This document shows, one piece after another, positions 1 through 8,798 of a stretch of DNA of 64,000 bases. The stretch is from NCBI GenBank assembly GCA_026004935.1, contig BPKC01000001.1:1589491-1653490 (forward strand), read 5' to 3'. Within the stretch, counting starts at the first letter, position 1, and every line of letters begins with the position of its first letter. The notes under the pieces were generated by a model. It was not told the DNA's origin. It searched no databases and saw only the letters and a list, made by a program, of their open reading frames with translations. The stretch is from Rhodothalassiaceae bacterium (GTDB lineage: Bacteria; Pseudomonadota; Alphaproteobacteria; Sphingomonadales; Rhodothalassiaceae). Position numbers and translations under genes: made by a program.

Positions 1-1060
1 GCCGGTGGACGGTCCGCCGCGCTGGGAATTGATGACGACGAGCGGCAGCTCGACGGCGATCGCAAGGCCCAGCGCCTCGGTCTTGAGGGCGATCCCGGGC
101 CCCGAGCTCGAGGTAACCCCGATGGCGCCCGCATACGACGCACCGATCGCGGCGCAGATGGCGGCGATCTCGTCCTCGGCCTGGAAGGTCTCCACCCCGA
201 AGGCCGGCATGCGCGCGAGTTCATGCAGGATCGGCGAGGCCGGCGTGATGGGATAGGAGCCGAAGAACACCGGCAGATCCGCCTTGAGCCCGGCCGCGAC
301 CAGCCCCCAGGCGATGGCCTGGGAGCCCGTGATCGTGCGGTACTCGCCGGGCTCCACCGGCGCCGGCGCGACGCGGTAGCGCGGAATGTGGAAGCCGAGC
401 TCCGCGGTCTCGCCGAAGGCGTGGCCGGCGTTCAGCGCCGCGATGTTGGCGTCGCGGATCTGCGGATCGTTCGCGAACTTGGCATGCGAGCCAGTCGATC
501 ACCGGCTTGCGCGGCCGCGTGAACATCCACAGGACGAGGCCCAGCGTCCACATGTTCTTGCAGCGCAGGGCCTCCTTGTTGGACAGCCCGAAGTCCTTCA
601 CCGCATCGAGGGTGAGCTTCGAGATGTCGATGGCGAGCACCTGGTACTTGCTCAGCGTCTCGTCGGTAAGGGGGTTCGTCTCGAAGCCCGCCTTCTGCAG
701 GTTGCGGGTGGTGAAGGCGCCGGTGTCCACGATCACCAGCGCCCCTTCGCGCAGGGCCGGAAGATTGACCTTGAGCGCGGCCGGATTGAGGGCCACCAGC
801 ACGTCCGGCTCGTCGCCGGCGGTGAGCACCGAGCCCGAGCCGAACTGGATCTGGTAGGCGGAGACGCCGAACGTCGTGCCCGCGGGCGCGCGGATCTCCG
901 CCGGATAGTCGGGGAAGGTGGCAAGATCGTTGCCGGCCAGCGCCGTCGCCGAGGCGAACTGGGTGCCGGTGAGCTGGATCCCGTCGCCCGAATCCCCCGC
1001 AAAGCGCACGACCACGCGGTCGAGCGCCGCCAGTTCCCGAGAGGGCAATCCGCTGTCCAT
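1..1060 (-). pseudogene. korA: 2-oxoacid:ferredoxin oxidoreductase alpha subunit, partial and frameshifted
   Basis: The protein resembles the gamma-alpha fused subunit of 2-oxoglutarate (KorA-type) ferredoxin oxidoreductases, which convert a 2-oxoacid and CoA to acyl-CoA with reduction of ferredoxin. The N-terminus has the family segment VVRFAGDSGDGIQLTG, followed by a continuous gamma-domain match to the VIDWLA region. At about base 484 the frame breaks. Removing one base there restores an expected continuation (AKFANDPQIRDANIAALNAG), and the same frame stays open through a pyrimidine/TPP-domain-like stretch (PVFFGSYPITPASPILHELA) to the window edge. The gene therefore carries a one-base insertion and runs off the left end. 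An in-frame ATG at 1087 is an alternative start. The beta subunit would lie beyond base 1. The break may be a sequence error, because the coding frame is preserved on both sides. Confidence 0.8.
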
Positions 1061-1234
1061 GATGGTTCGCCGGTCCTCGCCATTCATCGCCCCGGCGCCC
1101 GTGCCGCCCCGGAGCCGATTCACCCGTGGCGCGGCGCAGGGCCGCTGTCAAGGCCGCCGCATTTCAACAGGCCGCCGCCGCGCGCGCAAGAAAAAGCGCC
1201 TGCCGGCTCGCGAAAGCCCGGCTTAACCGCCCGC

Positions 1235-1588
1235 TCACGCGGCCGCGCCGCCGCCACCGCGCAGCCTTGAGAGCAGATGGCGCCGCCCGAGCCTTCCCGC
1301 AAGCCCGCCTTCCGGAGTCATGGACTTGTAGAGGCCGCGCTCTTCGGGCAGATAGCCGATGCGGCGCGTCTGGTTGAGCGGCTCGGGATCTCCGAAGACC
1401 GCGCGCGTGCCCGCGTCCGGGCGCAGGATCCCGAGCGCGATCCTGATCGCGGTGGTCTTGCCGGCGCCGTTGGGCCCCAGAAAGCCCAGGATCTCGCCGG
1501 CCCGTGCCTCAAGCGAGATGTCGGCCACCGCCTCGGTGCTTCCGAATCGCTTGGCGATGTGCGAGAGTCGCAGGACGGGATCGGTCAT
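1235..1588 (-). pseudogene. ABC transporter ATP-binding protein, 3'-truncated
   Basis: The first 90 or so residues match NatA-type ABC ATPases: beta-strand start PVLRLSHIAKRFG, Walker A GPNGAGKTT, and Q-loop region YLPEERGLYKSMTP. Homology stops abruptly near base 1316. The last 25 or so residues are a low-complexity Gly/Arg tail, and there is no ABC signature, Walker B or H-loop. Intact relatives are about 300 residues, whereas this reading frame gives 117, so the product cannot be a working ATPase. The partner permease is absent and the korA gene follows directly, which suggests a deletion or a mis-join. The start codon overlaps the divergent GST start within the palindrome CATG. Confidence 0.75.
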
Positions 1589-2375
1589 GACCGAAGAGCG
1601 CATCAGCCCCCCTTCCTCACCTTCGGCCGCGCCTGTTTCGGCGCCGACGCCTGCCACGGACGGTGCGGGCGCATCAAGGGCGGCGGACGCCGGGGCGCAG
1701 CAGGCGGTGGCCCTGACGCTGCATCATGCGCTGTTCGACGCCCCCTCGCTCTATGTCCGCATCCTGCTTGCCGAGAAGGGGATCGCCGCCGCGCTCCGGC
1801 GCGAGAAGCCGTGGGAGCGGCCGGACCACATTCTGCGGCACGCCCCGGACGGGCGTCTGCCCGTGCTCATGGATGGCCGGCGGGGGCTCGCCGATGCGGT
1901 GGCCATCGGCGAATACGTCGAGGAACGCTGGAGCGAACCGCCGCTCATGCCGACAGACCCGGCCGCGCGCGCGGAAGTGCGCCGGCTCGTGCAGTGGTTC
2001 CTCGGCAAATGCGTGGCCGAGGCGACGCGGATCATCGCCGGCGAGCGGTTTCTCAAGCGCTTCCTCAGACTCGGCGAGCCGGACAGCCGCGCGCTCAGGG
2101 CGGGCCAGCGGAACCTGCGCACCCATCTGGCCTACATCGGCCATCTCGCCGAGCACCGGCATTACCTGGCGGGCCGGCGGTTCACGCTCGCCGACGCCGC
2201 CGCGGCCGCCAATGTGCTCGTGCTCGACTATTTCGGCGACATCGACTGGGCGCGCCACGGGGCGGCAAAGGAATGGTATCTGCGCGTCAAGTCCCGGCGC
2301 TCGGTGCGCGGGCTGCTGGGCGAGCGGCTGCCGGGTCTGCCGCCCGCGCCCCATTATGCGAAGCTGGATTTCTAG
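1587..2375 (+). CDS. Glutathione S-transferase family protein
   Basis: This is a 262-residue protein with an Ala/Ser-rich N-terminal extension of about 35 residues. A thioredoxin-like GST domain follows (LTLHHALFDAPSLYVRILLA, then the cis-proline segment GRLPVLMD and the EYVEERW helix), then an all-helical C-terminal domain. It probably acts in the cytosol on glutathione-linked substrates, but the substrate cannot be inferred. The start ATG lies within CATG, shared with the start of the divergent ABC fragment, so the two genes have no promoter space between their coding regions. The real start could be further in, near the conserved VALTLHHALFD. The stop codon abuts the GTG of queG, an arrangement common in Alphaproteobacteria and consistent with co-transcription. 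Confidence 0.85.
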   Translation: MTEERISPPSSPSAAPVSAPTPATDGAGASRAADAGAQQAVALTLHHALFDAPSLYVRILLAEKGIAAALRREKPWERPDHILRHAPDGRLPVLMDGRRGLADAVAIGEYVEERWSEPPLMPTDPAARAEVRRLVQWFLGKCVAEATRIIAGERFLKRFLRLGEPDSRALRAGQRNLRTHLAYIGHLAEHRHYLAGRRFTLADAAAAANVLVLDYFGDIDWARHGAAKEWYLRVKSRRSVRGLLGERLPGLPPAPHYAKLDF

Positions 2376-3569
2376 GTGACGCCGGCGGTGGCCGATAGGG
2401 GAAGGGAGGCGAAGGCGGCGCTCGCGCCGGAAGCCATCCGCGCGCGCCTGCTGGCTGCGGCGCGCGAGCTGGGCTTCGCGGCGGCCGGCATCGTCGCCGC
2501 GGACGCGCTGGCGCGCGAGGGGGCGGGTGCGCGTCTTGAGGAGTGGCTGCGGCGCGGCTGCCACGGGGAGATGGCCTGGATGGCCGCGCGCGCCGAGGAA
2601 CGGGCCGATCCCCGCCGCTACTGGCCGCCCGTGAAGAGCATCCTGATGCTGGGCTTCAGCTACGCCCCGGCCGGGGACCCGCTCGCCGCCACCACCCGTG
2701 GGCGCGAGGCGGCGATCTCGGTCTACGCCCGGCGCAAGGACTACCACAAGGTCGTCGGCGGGCGGCTGAGGCGGCTCAAACGCGTGGCCGAGGAGCTCGG
2801 GCTCACCGCCCGGATCGCGGTGGACACCGCCCCGCTCATGGAAAAGCCTCTCGCGCGGCTGGCCGGGATCGGCTGGCAGGGCAAGCACAGCAATCTCGTC
2901 TCGCGCCGGCACGGGTCCTGGCTGTTTCTGGGCGCGCTGCTCCTCGACCGGCCGCTGCCGGCCGACGAACCGCATGCGGACCATTGCGGGCGCTGCCGGC
3001 GCTGTCTGGACGCATGTCCGACGGATGCCTTCCCCGCGCCCTACGTGCTCGATGCGCGGCGCTGCATCTCGTATCTGACGATCGAAAACCGCGGGCCCAT
3101 CCCGCGGGCGCTGCGCCCGCTCATCGGCAACCGCGTCTTCGGCTGCGACGACTGTCTGGCGGTCTGCCCGTGGAACAAGTTCGCGGCCGCCGCGCGGGAG
3201 ACGGCGCTCGCGCTGCGCCCGCAGCTTGCGGGACTGCCCCTTGCGGATCTGCTCGCTCTCGAGGCGTCCGACTTCGATGCGCTGTTCGCCGGCACGCCGG
3301 TGCGGCGCGCCGGCCATCACGGCTTCCTGCGCAACCTGCTGGTGGCGGCGGGAAACAGCGGCGACCCGGCGCTCGCGCAAGCGGTGCGGCCGCATCTTGC
3401 GCATCCGGAGCCGCTGGTGCGCCTCCACGCCGTGTGGGCCTACGGCCGGCTCGCGGATGCCGCCTCATGGCGGGTCGCCCGGCGCCGGGGCGAGGCGGCG
3501 GAGACGGATCCCGCCGTGCGCGCGGAATGGGCCGAGACGGCGGCCGAACGACGTATCGGTCATCAGTGA
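2376..3569 (+). CDS. queG: Epoxyqueuosine reductase
   Basis: QueG performs the last step of queuosine synthesis, reducing epoxyqueuosine to queuosine in the tRNA anticodon with a cobalamin cofactor and iron-sulfur clusters. The 397-residue protein shows the conserved VDTAPLMEKPLA segment with the proposed catalytic Asp. It has two ferredoxin-type cysteine sets (CGRCRRCLDACP and CDDCLAVCPWN) for two [4Fe-4S] clusters, and a HEAT-like C-terminal repeat (residues about 310-380) that contacts tRNA in characterised relatives. The GTG start directly follows the GST stop codon, and no better ATG precedes the conserved N-terminus (IRARLLAAARELGF). Length and motif order are normal for the family. Confidence 0.95.
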   Translation: MTPAVADRGREAKAALAPEAIRARLLAAARELGFAAAGIVAADALAREGAGARLEEWLRRGCHGEMAWMAARAEERADPRRYWPPVKSILMLGFSYAPAGDPLAATTRGREAAISVYARRKDYHKVVGGRLRRLKRVAEELGLTARIAVDTAPLMEKPLARLAGIGWQGKHSNLVSRRHGSWLFLGALLLDRPLPADEPHADHCGRCRRCLDACPTDAFPAPYVLDARRCISYLTIENRGPIPRALRPLIGNRVFGCDDCLAVCPWNKFAAAARETALALRPQLAGLPLADLLALEASDFDALFAGTPVRRAGHHGFLRNLLVAAGNSGDPALAQAVRPHLAHPEPLVRLHAVWAYGRLADAASWRVARRRGEAAETDPAVRAEWAETAAERRIGHQ

Positions 3570-3626
3570 TCAGTCATCAGTGATCAGTGATCAGTGATGA
3601 GTCAGCAGCGATCCGTCATCAGTGAT
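3553..3626. repeat. Short tandem repeat, ATCAGTG-type, 3' of queG
   Basis: The block repeats the words CAGTGATCAGT and CATCAGTGATC with a period of about 8-10 bases. The first copies overlap the last codons and stop of queG. It lies at the edge of the first REP block. Similar GATC-containing microrepeats are seen at 51655-51835 beside another REP block. No coding potential is supported. Confidence 0.75.
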
Positions 3627-3689
3627 CGGATCGGCCGGCGGCTCCCGGCACTCCCTCTCCGAGCGTCACCGGCCGGCTCGGTCGGCGGG

Positions 3690-4355
3690 TCCAGTCCCTC
3701 ACCTCGTCATCCGCCGACTTGATCGGCGGATCCAACAGGCAGCCGGGCCGCCCAGCAGCACCCGGATCGCCTGCATTGTCGGCTGGATTCGCCGCTTTCG
3801 CGGCGAATGACGAGAGAGGAGAGGGTCAGCCGCCAGCACCATCTCTTCGTCACCCGCCAGCACCATCTCTTCGTCACCCGCCAACATGATTTTTCGTCAC
3901 CCGCCGGCTTGACCGGCGGGTCCAGCCGGCGGCGGGCCGATCTCCCGAGCCGGGTGCCGTCACCACTGTGGGCTGGGTTCGCCGGTCAAGCCGGCGAACG
4001 ACGCGAAAGAGCCGTATCACCGCCGGCGCCCCCCATCGTTCCCTGCCGGCGCGCGCTCGCGATCATCACCTGTGTCGACGCATCTTTTTCTTCGTCACCC
4101 GCCGGCTTGACCGGCGGGTCCAGCCGGCGGCGGGCCGATCTCCCGAGCCGGGTGCCGTCACCACTGTGGGCTGGGTTCGCCGGTCAAGCCGGCGAACGAC
4201 GCAAAGGGGGGCGTTACCGCCGGTGTGCCCCCTACCTCGTCACCCGCCGGCTTGACCGGCGGGTCCAGCCGGTGGCGGGGCCGATCTCTTGAGCCGGGTG
4301 CCGTCACCACTGCGGGTTGGGTTCGCCGGTCAAGCCGGCGAACGACGCATATGGG
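3690..4355. repeat. REP/BIME-like hairpin cluster 1
   Basis: The 800-base gap between queG and the RND pump is filled with GC-rich hairpins of three kinds: type A around CCGCCGGCTTGACCGGCGG, type B around TCGCCGGTCAAGCCGGCGA, and type C around TTCGCCGCTTTCGCGGCGAA. A composite unit (type A, about 60 bases of spacer, type B) occurs near 3896, 4096 and 4240. These repeats give spurious open frames with LDRRVQP-like or SPAGLTGGSS-like words on both strands, which I do not count as genes. No RAYT-type transposase is in the window. The convergent position (between the ends of queG and the pump gene) fits REP elements. Confidence 0.85.
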
Positions 4356-4413
4356 AGATGTCGCCTGCCGAGGCGCACCGGCCGGCCGGGTCGGCGGTCA
4401 CATGGGCGCTGGT

Positions 4414-7400
4414 TCACTCGGCCGGGTGCGCGCCATGCGCCTTTGCGGCCAGCTCGCGTTCCTGCCGGGCGAGCCGCGCGGCCTCGTAGCCGGGCGAGCG
4501 CGTGAACGGCGCGAGCAGGTCGTAGATCACGGGGATGACCAGCAGCGTCAGGAAGGTCGACAGGAACACGCCGCCGAAGATCACGAGCCCGATGGTCAGC
4601 CGGCTGGCGGAACCCGGCCCCGTGGCGAGGATGAGCGGCACCGCCCCCATCACGGTCGAGAACGAGGTCATGAGGATCGGCCTCAGCCGGATGCCGGCGG
4701 CCTCGATCATGGCCGGGCGCACATCCCGGCCCTGATCGCGCAGCTGGTTGGCGAACTCGACGAGCAGGATGCCGTTCTTGGCGGCCAGCCCGATCAGCAT
4801 GATGAGACCCACCTGGCTGTAGATGTTGAGCGTGGACCCGCCGAGATACAGCGCGAGCAGGCCGCCGGCCGCCGCCATCGGCACCGTGAGCATGATCACG
4901 AAGGGGTGGATGAAGCTTTCGAACTGGGCCGCGAGCACGAGATAGACGACGAGGAAGGCCATCGCGAAGGTGAAGGCGACGGCCCCGCCCGCCTCCTTGA
5001 ACTCGCGGCTTTCGCCCTTGTAGTCGATGCTCACCGCATCGGGTATGCGCTCGCGCACCACCTTCTCGAGCGCGGCGAGCGCCTCGCCCAGCGTCGCACC
5101 CGGCGCAAGCTGGGCGGAAAGGGTCAGCGCGCGCACGCGGTTGTAGCGGTTCAGCGTCGCCGGGCCCGCCTCCTCGACCATCTTCACGACGCTGGAAAGC
5201 GGCACGAGCGCCCCGGTGCGCGCGGAGCGGACGTAGATGTTGGCGAGATCCGAGGGCACCTGCCGGTCGGCGTCCTCGGCTCTCAGCAGCACGTCGTACT
5301 CCTCGCCGCGGTCGATGAAGGTGGTGACCCGGCGCCCGCCCAGCAGGGTCTCCAGCGTGCGGCCGATGACGGCCACCGAGACGCCGAGATCCGCCGCCCG
5401 GTCGCGGTCGACCCGCACGCGCAGCTGCGGCTGGGTCTCGCGGTAGTCGAAATCGGGCTCGACGATCTGCGGGATCCTGCGGACCTCCTCGGCGAGGATC
5501 GCCTTGAAGCGGGCGAGATCCTCATAGGTGTCGCCGCCGATCACGAACTCCACGGGGGATCCGCGCCCGCGCGCGATCGCCTGCGGCATCACGACGAAGG
5601 CGTCCAGCCCCGTGACGTCCGCATAGCGCCGGCGCAGCTCATCGATGATCTCCTCGGCCGAGCGCTTGCGCTGGTGCCAGGGCTCCAGCACGACGATGCC
5701 GAAGGCGGTGTTGTCGCCGTCGGTGCGGGTGATGACGACCCGCGCCTCATGCGTCTCGTTGACGAGATACATCGTGCGCTTTTCGATCTCCTGCACCCAT
5801 TTGCGCATGTAGTCGAAACCGGCGCCCTCGGGCCCGCGCAGGCTGATGAAGAAGGAGCCGCGGTCCTCGCGCGGGGTCAGCTCCTGCGGCAGCACCCTGA
5901 TGAGCCCCGCGATCAGCGCAAAGAGCGCGAGGAACAGGCCGAAGACGAGCAGCCGGCGGTCCATGAGATCGACGAGGACGGCCTCGTAGCCGCGCTTGAG
6001 CCGCGCGAACTGCCGGTCGAGCCAGCGGTTGAAGCGGGGCTTGGGCCCCTCGCGCACCAGCATGCGCGCGCACATGACGGGGGTCAGCGTCAGCGCGACC
6101 AGCGAGGAGAAGCCGACCGCGGCCGCCATCGCGATCCCGAGCTCGGCGAACAGCCGGCCGACATTGCCCTGAAGGAAGGCGATGGGCACGAAGACCGCGA
6201 TCAGCACGAGCGTGGTCGCGATCACGGCGAAGCCCACCTGGCGCGTGCCGTGGAAGGCGGCGTGCAGCCGCGGCTCGCCTTCCTCCACGCGCCGGTAGAT
6301 GTTTTCCAGCACGACGATCGCGTCATCGACGACGAGCCCGATGGCCAGCACCAGTGCCAGCAGGGTGAGCAGATTGATGGACAGCCCGAAGGCCGCCATC
6401 ACGGTGAAGGCGGCGATGATCGAGACCGGCACGGTCACCGCCGGCACCAGGACGGTGCGCACGGAGCCGAGGAAGAGGTAGAGCACCAGCACCACCAGCC
6501 CCATGGCGATGAACAGCGTCTTGTAGACCTCGGCGATGGCCGCCGAGATGAAGATGGTGGAATCGAAGCTCTCCTCGAGCGTCACGCCCTCGGGCAGCGT
6601 CTCGCGGATGCGCTCCACGGCCTGGTGCACGGCTCTCGCCACCGCCAGGTCGTTGGCGTTGGATTGCCGGACGATGCCGATGCCCACCCTGGGCACGCCG
6701 TTGCCGCGAAAGGCCGTCTTGTCGTTGAAGGGGCCGATCTCCACCCGCGCGATCTCGCCGAGGCGCACCAGATGGCCGTCGGCGCCGCGGGCGATGACGA
6801 GCTGGGCGAAGTCCTCGGGGCGGTTGTAGCCGCGCTCGATGCGCACGATGAGATTCCGGGCGCGGGACTCGAGACTGCCGCCGGGCAGCTCGACGTTCTC
6901 GCTTCTCAGTGCCGCCTCCACGTCCGCCACCGTCAGAGCGCGCGCGGCCATCGCCTGGCGGTCGAGATAAATGCGCATGGCATAGCGCTGCTGGCCGCCG
7001 ATCTGGACACGGGCGACCCCCTCGACCACGCTCAGCCGGTCGACGATGTTGCGCTCCGCGAAATCGGTGAGCGCCGGCACGTCCATGGCCGGCGAGGACA
7101 GCGAGAACCACATGATCGGCCGCGTGTCGCTGTCCACCTTCGCGATCTCGGGCGGATCGGCCTCCTCGGGCAGCCGGTCGAGCACGCGGCTCACCCGGTC
7201 GCGCACGTCGTTGGCGGCGGCGTCGATGTCCCGGCTCAGGGTGAATTCGATGACGACATTGGACGAGCCGTCCTCGCTCGTCGACGAGATCGACTTGATG
7301 CCCTGGATGCCAGCCACCTGGTCCTCGATGACCTGGGTGATGCGGGTTTCGACCACGGCCGCCGACGCACCCGGATAGTCCGTGCGCACGGAGACGATGG

Positions 7401-7527
7401 GCGGGTCGATGTTGGGCAGCTCGCGCACGGGCAGGCGCGTGAAGCTCACGATGCCGAAGACGACGAGCAGCAGGCTCACGACGGTGGCGAACACCGGCCG
7501 CTTGACCGCGATGTCCGAGATCAGCAT
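4414..7527 (-). CDS. RND efflux transporter inner-membrane subunit (HAE1 family)
   Basis: This 1037-residue protein has the length and layout of AcrB/MexF-type hydrophobe-amphiphile efflux pumps, which use the proton gradient to expel compounds through a trimeric periplasmic channel. It begins with the typical cytoplasmic helix and TM1 (ISDIAVKRPVFATVVSLLLV). It has two large periplasmic loops and a TM4 proton-relay segment LVVDDAIVVLENIYRR near residue 405 with the paired Asp. The second half repeats the fold and ends with TM helices around VFGGVFLSTFLTLLVIPVIY. It is the second gene of a two-gene operon, 16 bases after the adaptor gene. No outer-membrane TolC-type gene is adjacent, so a distant one must be used. 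The substrate is unknown. Confidence 0.93.
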   Translation of the reverse strand: MLISDIAVKRPVFATVVSLLLVVFGIVSFTRLPVRELPNIDPPIVSVRTDYPGASAAVVETRITQVIEDQVAGIQGIKSISSTSEDGSSNVVIEFTLSRDIDAAANDVRDRVSRVLDRLPEEADPPEIAKVDSDTRPIMWFSLSSPAMDVPALTDFAERNIVDRLSVVEGVARVQIGGQQRYAMRIYLDRQAMAARALTVADVEAALRSENVELPGGSLESRARNLIVRIERGYNRPEDFAQLVIARGADGHLVRLGEIARVEIGPFNDKTAFRGNGVPRVGIGIVRQSNANDLAVARAVHQAVERIRETLPEGVTLEESFDSTIFISAAIAEVYKTLFIAMGLVVLVLYLFLGSVRTVLVPAVTVPVSIIAAFTVMAAFGLSINLLTLLALVLAIGLVVDDAIVVLENIYRRVEEGEPRLHAAFHGTRQVGFAVIATTLVLIAVFVPIAFLQGNVGRLFAELGIAMAAAVGFSSLVALTLTPVMCARMLVREGPKPRFNRWLDRQFARLKRGYEAVLVDLMDRRLLVFGLFLALFALIAGLIRVLPQELTPREDRGSFFISLRGPEGAGFDYMRKWVQEIEKRTMYLVNETHEARVVITRTDGDNTAFGIVVLEPWHQRKRSAEEIIDELRRRYADVTGLDAFVVMPQAIARGRGSPVEFVIGGDTYEDLARFKAILAEEVRRIPQIVEPDFDYRETQPQLRVRVDRDRAADLGVSVAVIGRTLETLLGGRRVTTFIDRGEEYDVLLRAEDADRQVPSDLANIYVRSARTGALVPLSSVVKMVEEAGPATLNRYNRVRALTLSAQLAPGATLGEALAALEKVVRERIPDAVSIDYKGESREFKEAGGAVAFTFAMAFLVVYLVLAAQFESFIHPFVIMLTVPMAAAGGLLALYLGGSTLNIYSQVGLIMLIGLAAKNGILLVEFANQLRDQGRDVRPAMIEAAGIRLRPILMTSFSTVMGAVPLILATGPGSASRLTIGLVIFGGVFLSTFLTLLVIPVIYDLLAPFTRSPGYEAARLARQERELAAKAHGAHPAE

Positions 7528-7543
7528 TGCCGCGCCTCCCTCC

Positions 7544-8638
7544 TCACGAGACCGCCGCCTGCGGCTCCTGCCCGACCGGCGGATGCTCCTTGAGGATCCG
7601 GACCTTCACCCCCGGCCTGAGGCGCAGGATGCCCGCGACCACCACCTTCTCGCCGGATTTCAGCCCCTGCGTGATCTCGACGATCCCCGGCAGGCGCTGG
7701 CCGATGGCGACCCGCCTCTGTTCCGCCGTCCCGTCCGGGCCGATCACATAGACGTAGTGCTGCCGGCCGATCAGCAGCAGCGCCTCCTCCGGCACGGCGA
7801 GAGACGTGCGCTCGCGGCCGATCACCTCGACGGTGAGCAGCATGCCCGGGCGCAGGGCGCCGTCGGCATTCGGCAGCTCGGCCCGCACGGTCACCGCGCG
7901 GGTGACGGGATCGACCCGCGAGGCGATCGCGACGATGCGCCCGGTGAAGAGGCGGTCCGGAAACGGCGCGGCGTGCGCCCGGATCGTCTGGCCGACGCGG
8001 AGCGCCGACAGAAACCGCTCCGGCACCGAGAAATCGAGCAGGATCGGGTCGATGTCGTCGATGGTGGTGATGACCGTGCCCGGGGTCACCAGCGCGCCGA
8101 GGCTGACCTGGCGCAGGCCCAGCACGCCGTCGAAGGGGGCGCGGATCACCCGGCTTGCGATGCGCGCCCGGGCCTGGGCGACGCGGGCGCGTGCCTGGGC
8201 GACGTCGCGCAGCTGCTGGTCGAGCGCCGCCTCGGTGGCGTTCCCGCGCGCGACCAGCTCCCGGATGCGCTTGAGCTGGCGCTCGGCCTCCTTGAGCTGG
8301 GCTTCGGCTTCGGCGAGCTGGGCGTCCTCTTCGGCATGGTCGAGCTCGACGATGATCTCGCCTTCATGCACCAGCTGCCCGTCCTCGAAATTGATGCGGG
8401 TCACCGTCTCCGTCACCTGGGCGGTGAGCGTCACCGACTGGTTGGCGATCGCCGTGCCGAGCGCCTCGATCCGGTCGACGAAGCGCATGGACGCGGCCGG
8501 GGCGACCTCGACCCCCGGCGTGTCCTCGCCCCAGCCGCCGCGGCCACCGTCGCGGCCGCCGGCCCACAGCAGCCAGCCGCCGAAGCCGAAGGCCCCGACG
8601 GCCATGACGATCAGAAGGATGGTAACGGCCTTCCTCAT
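7544..8638 (-). CDS. RND efflux periplasmic adaptor (membrane fusion protein)
   Basis: This 364-residue HlyD/AcrA-family adaptor bridges the RND pump and an outer-membrane channel. It has an N-terminal membrane anchor (KAVTILLIVMAVGAFGFGGWLL) and a split barrel-sandwich domain with GQLVHEGEIIVELDHA on one side and RVIRAPFDGVLGLRQVSLGA on the other. A coiled-coil hairpin rich in Ala/Glu/Gln lies between (residues about 110-165), and the C-terminus is a beta barrel. I chose the ATG before RKAVTILL because the anchor follows immediately; an upstream ATG at 8680 would add 14 residues. It is the promoter-proximal gene of the pump operon. Confidence 0.92.
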   Translation of the reverse strand: MRKAVTILLIVMAVGAFGFGGWLLWAGGRDGGRGGWGEDTPGVEVAPAASMRFVDRIEALGTAIANQSVTLTAQVTETVTRINFEDGQLVHEGEIIVELDHAEEDAQLAEAEAQLKEAERQLKRIRELVARGNATEAALDQQLRDVAQARARVAQARARIASRVIRAPFDGVLGLRQVSLGALVTPGTVITTIDDIDPILLDFSVPERFLSALRVGQTIRAHAAPFPDRLFTGRIVAIASRVDPVTRAVTVRAELPNADGALRPGMLLTVEVIGRERTSLAVPEEALLLIGRQHYVYVIGPDGTAEQRRVAIGQRLPGIVEITQGLKSGEKVVVAGILRLRPGVKVRILKEHPPVGQEPQAAVS

Positions 8639-8798
8639 GTACCGGTCCGTCCACATGCCTGCCGCCCGCAGCAGGCGCACACGGGCGCTGCTCCGACCCG
8701 TTGCCGGGCTCTAGGACCTGCGTGCGGGCCCCCGCAAGTCCGCTGCGGCCACCTGTCGCCTTCCTGCGACGGCGGGCCTGTCGGCCGGGGTGGCCGGC

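Noticed and set aside
3690-4355. Resemblance of the hairpin clusters to a CRISPR array
   Set aside because: Repeats are palindromic and of several types, spacers are themselves repeated, spacing varies, and no cas gene is present.
4225-7593. Very long open frame (about 1120 codons) on the plus strand opposite the RND pump gene
   Set aside because: It is a GC-rich antisense shadow with His/Arg/Glu-rich low-complexity composition. The minus strand holds a complete pump gene with all motifs.
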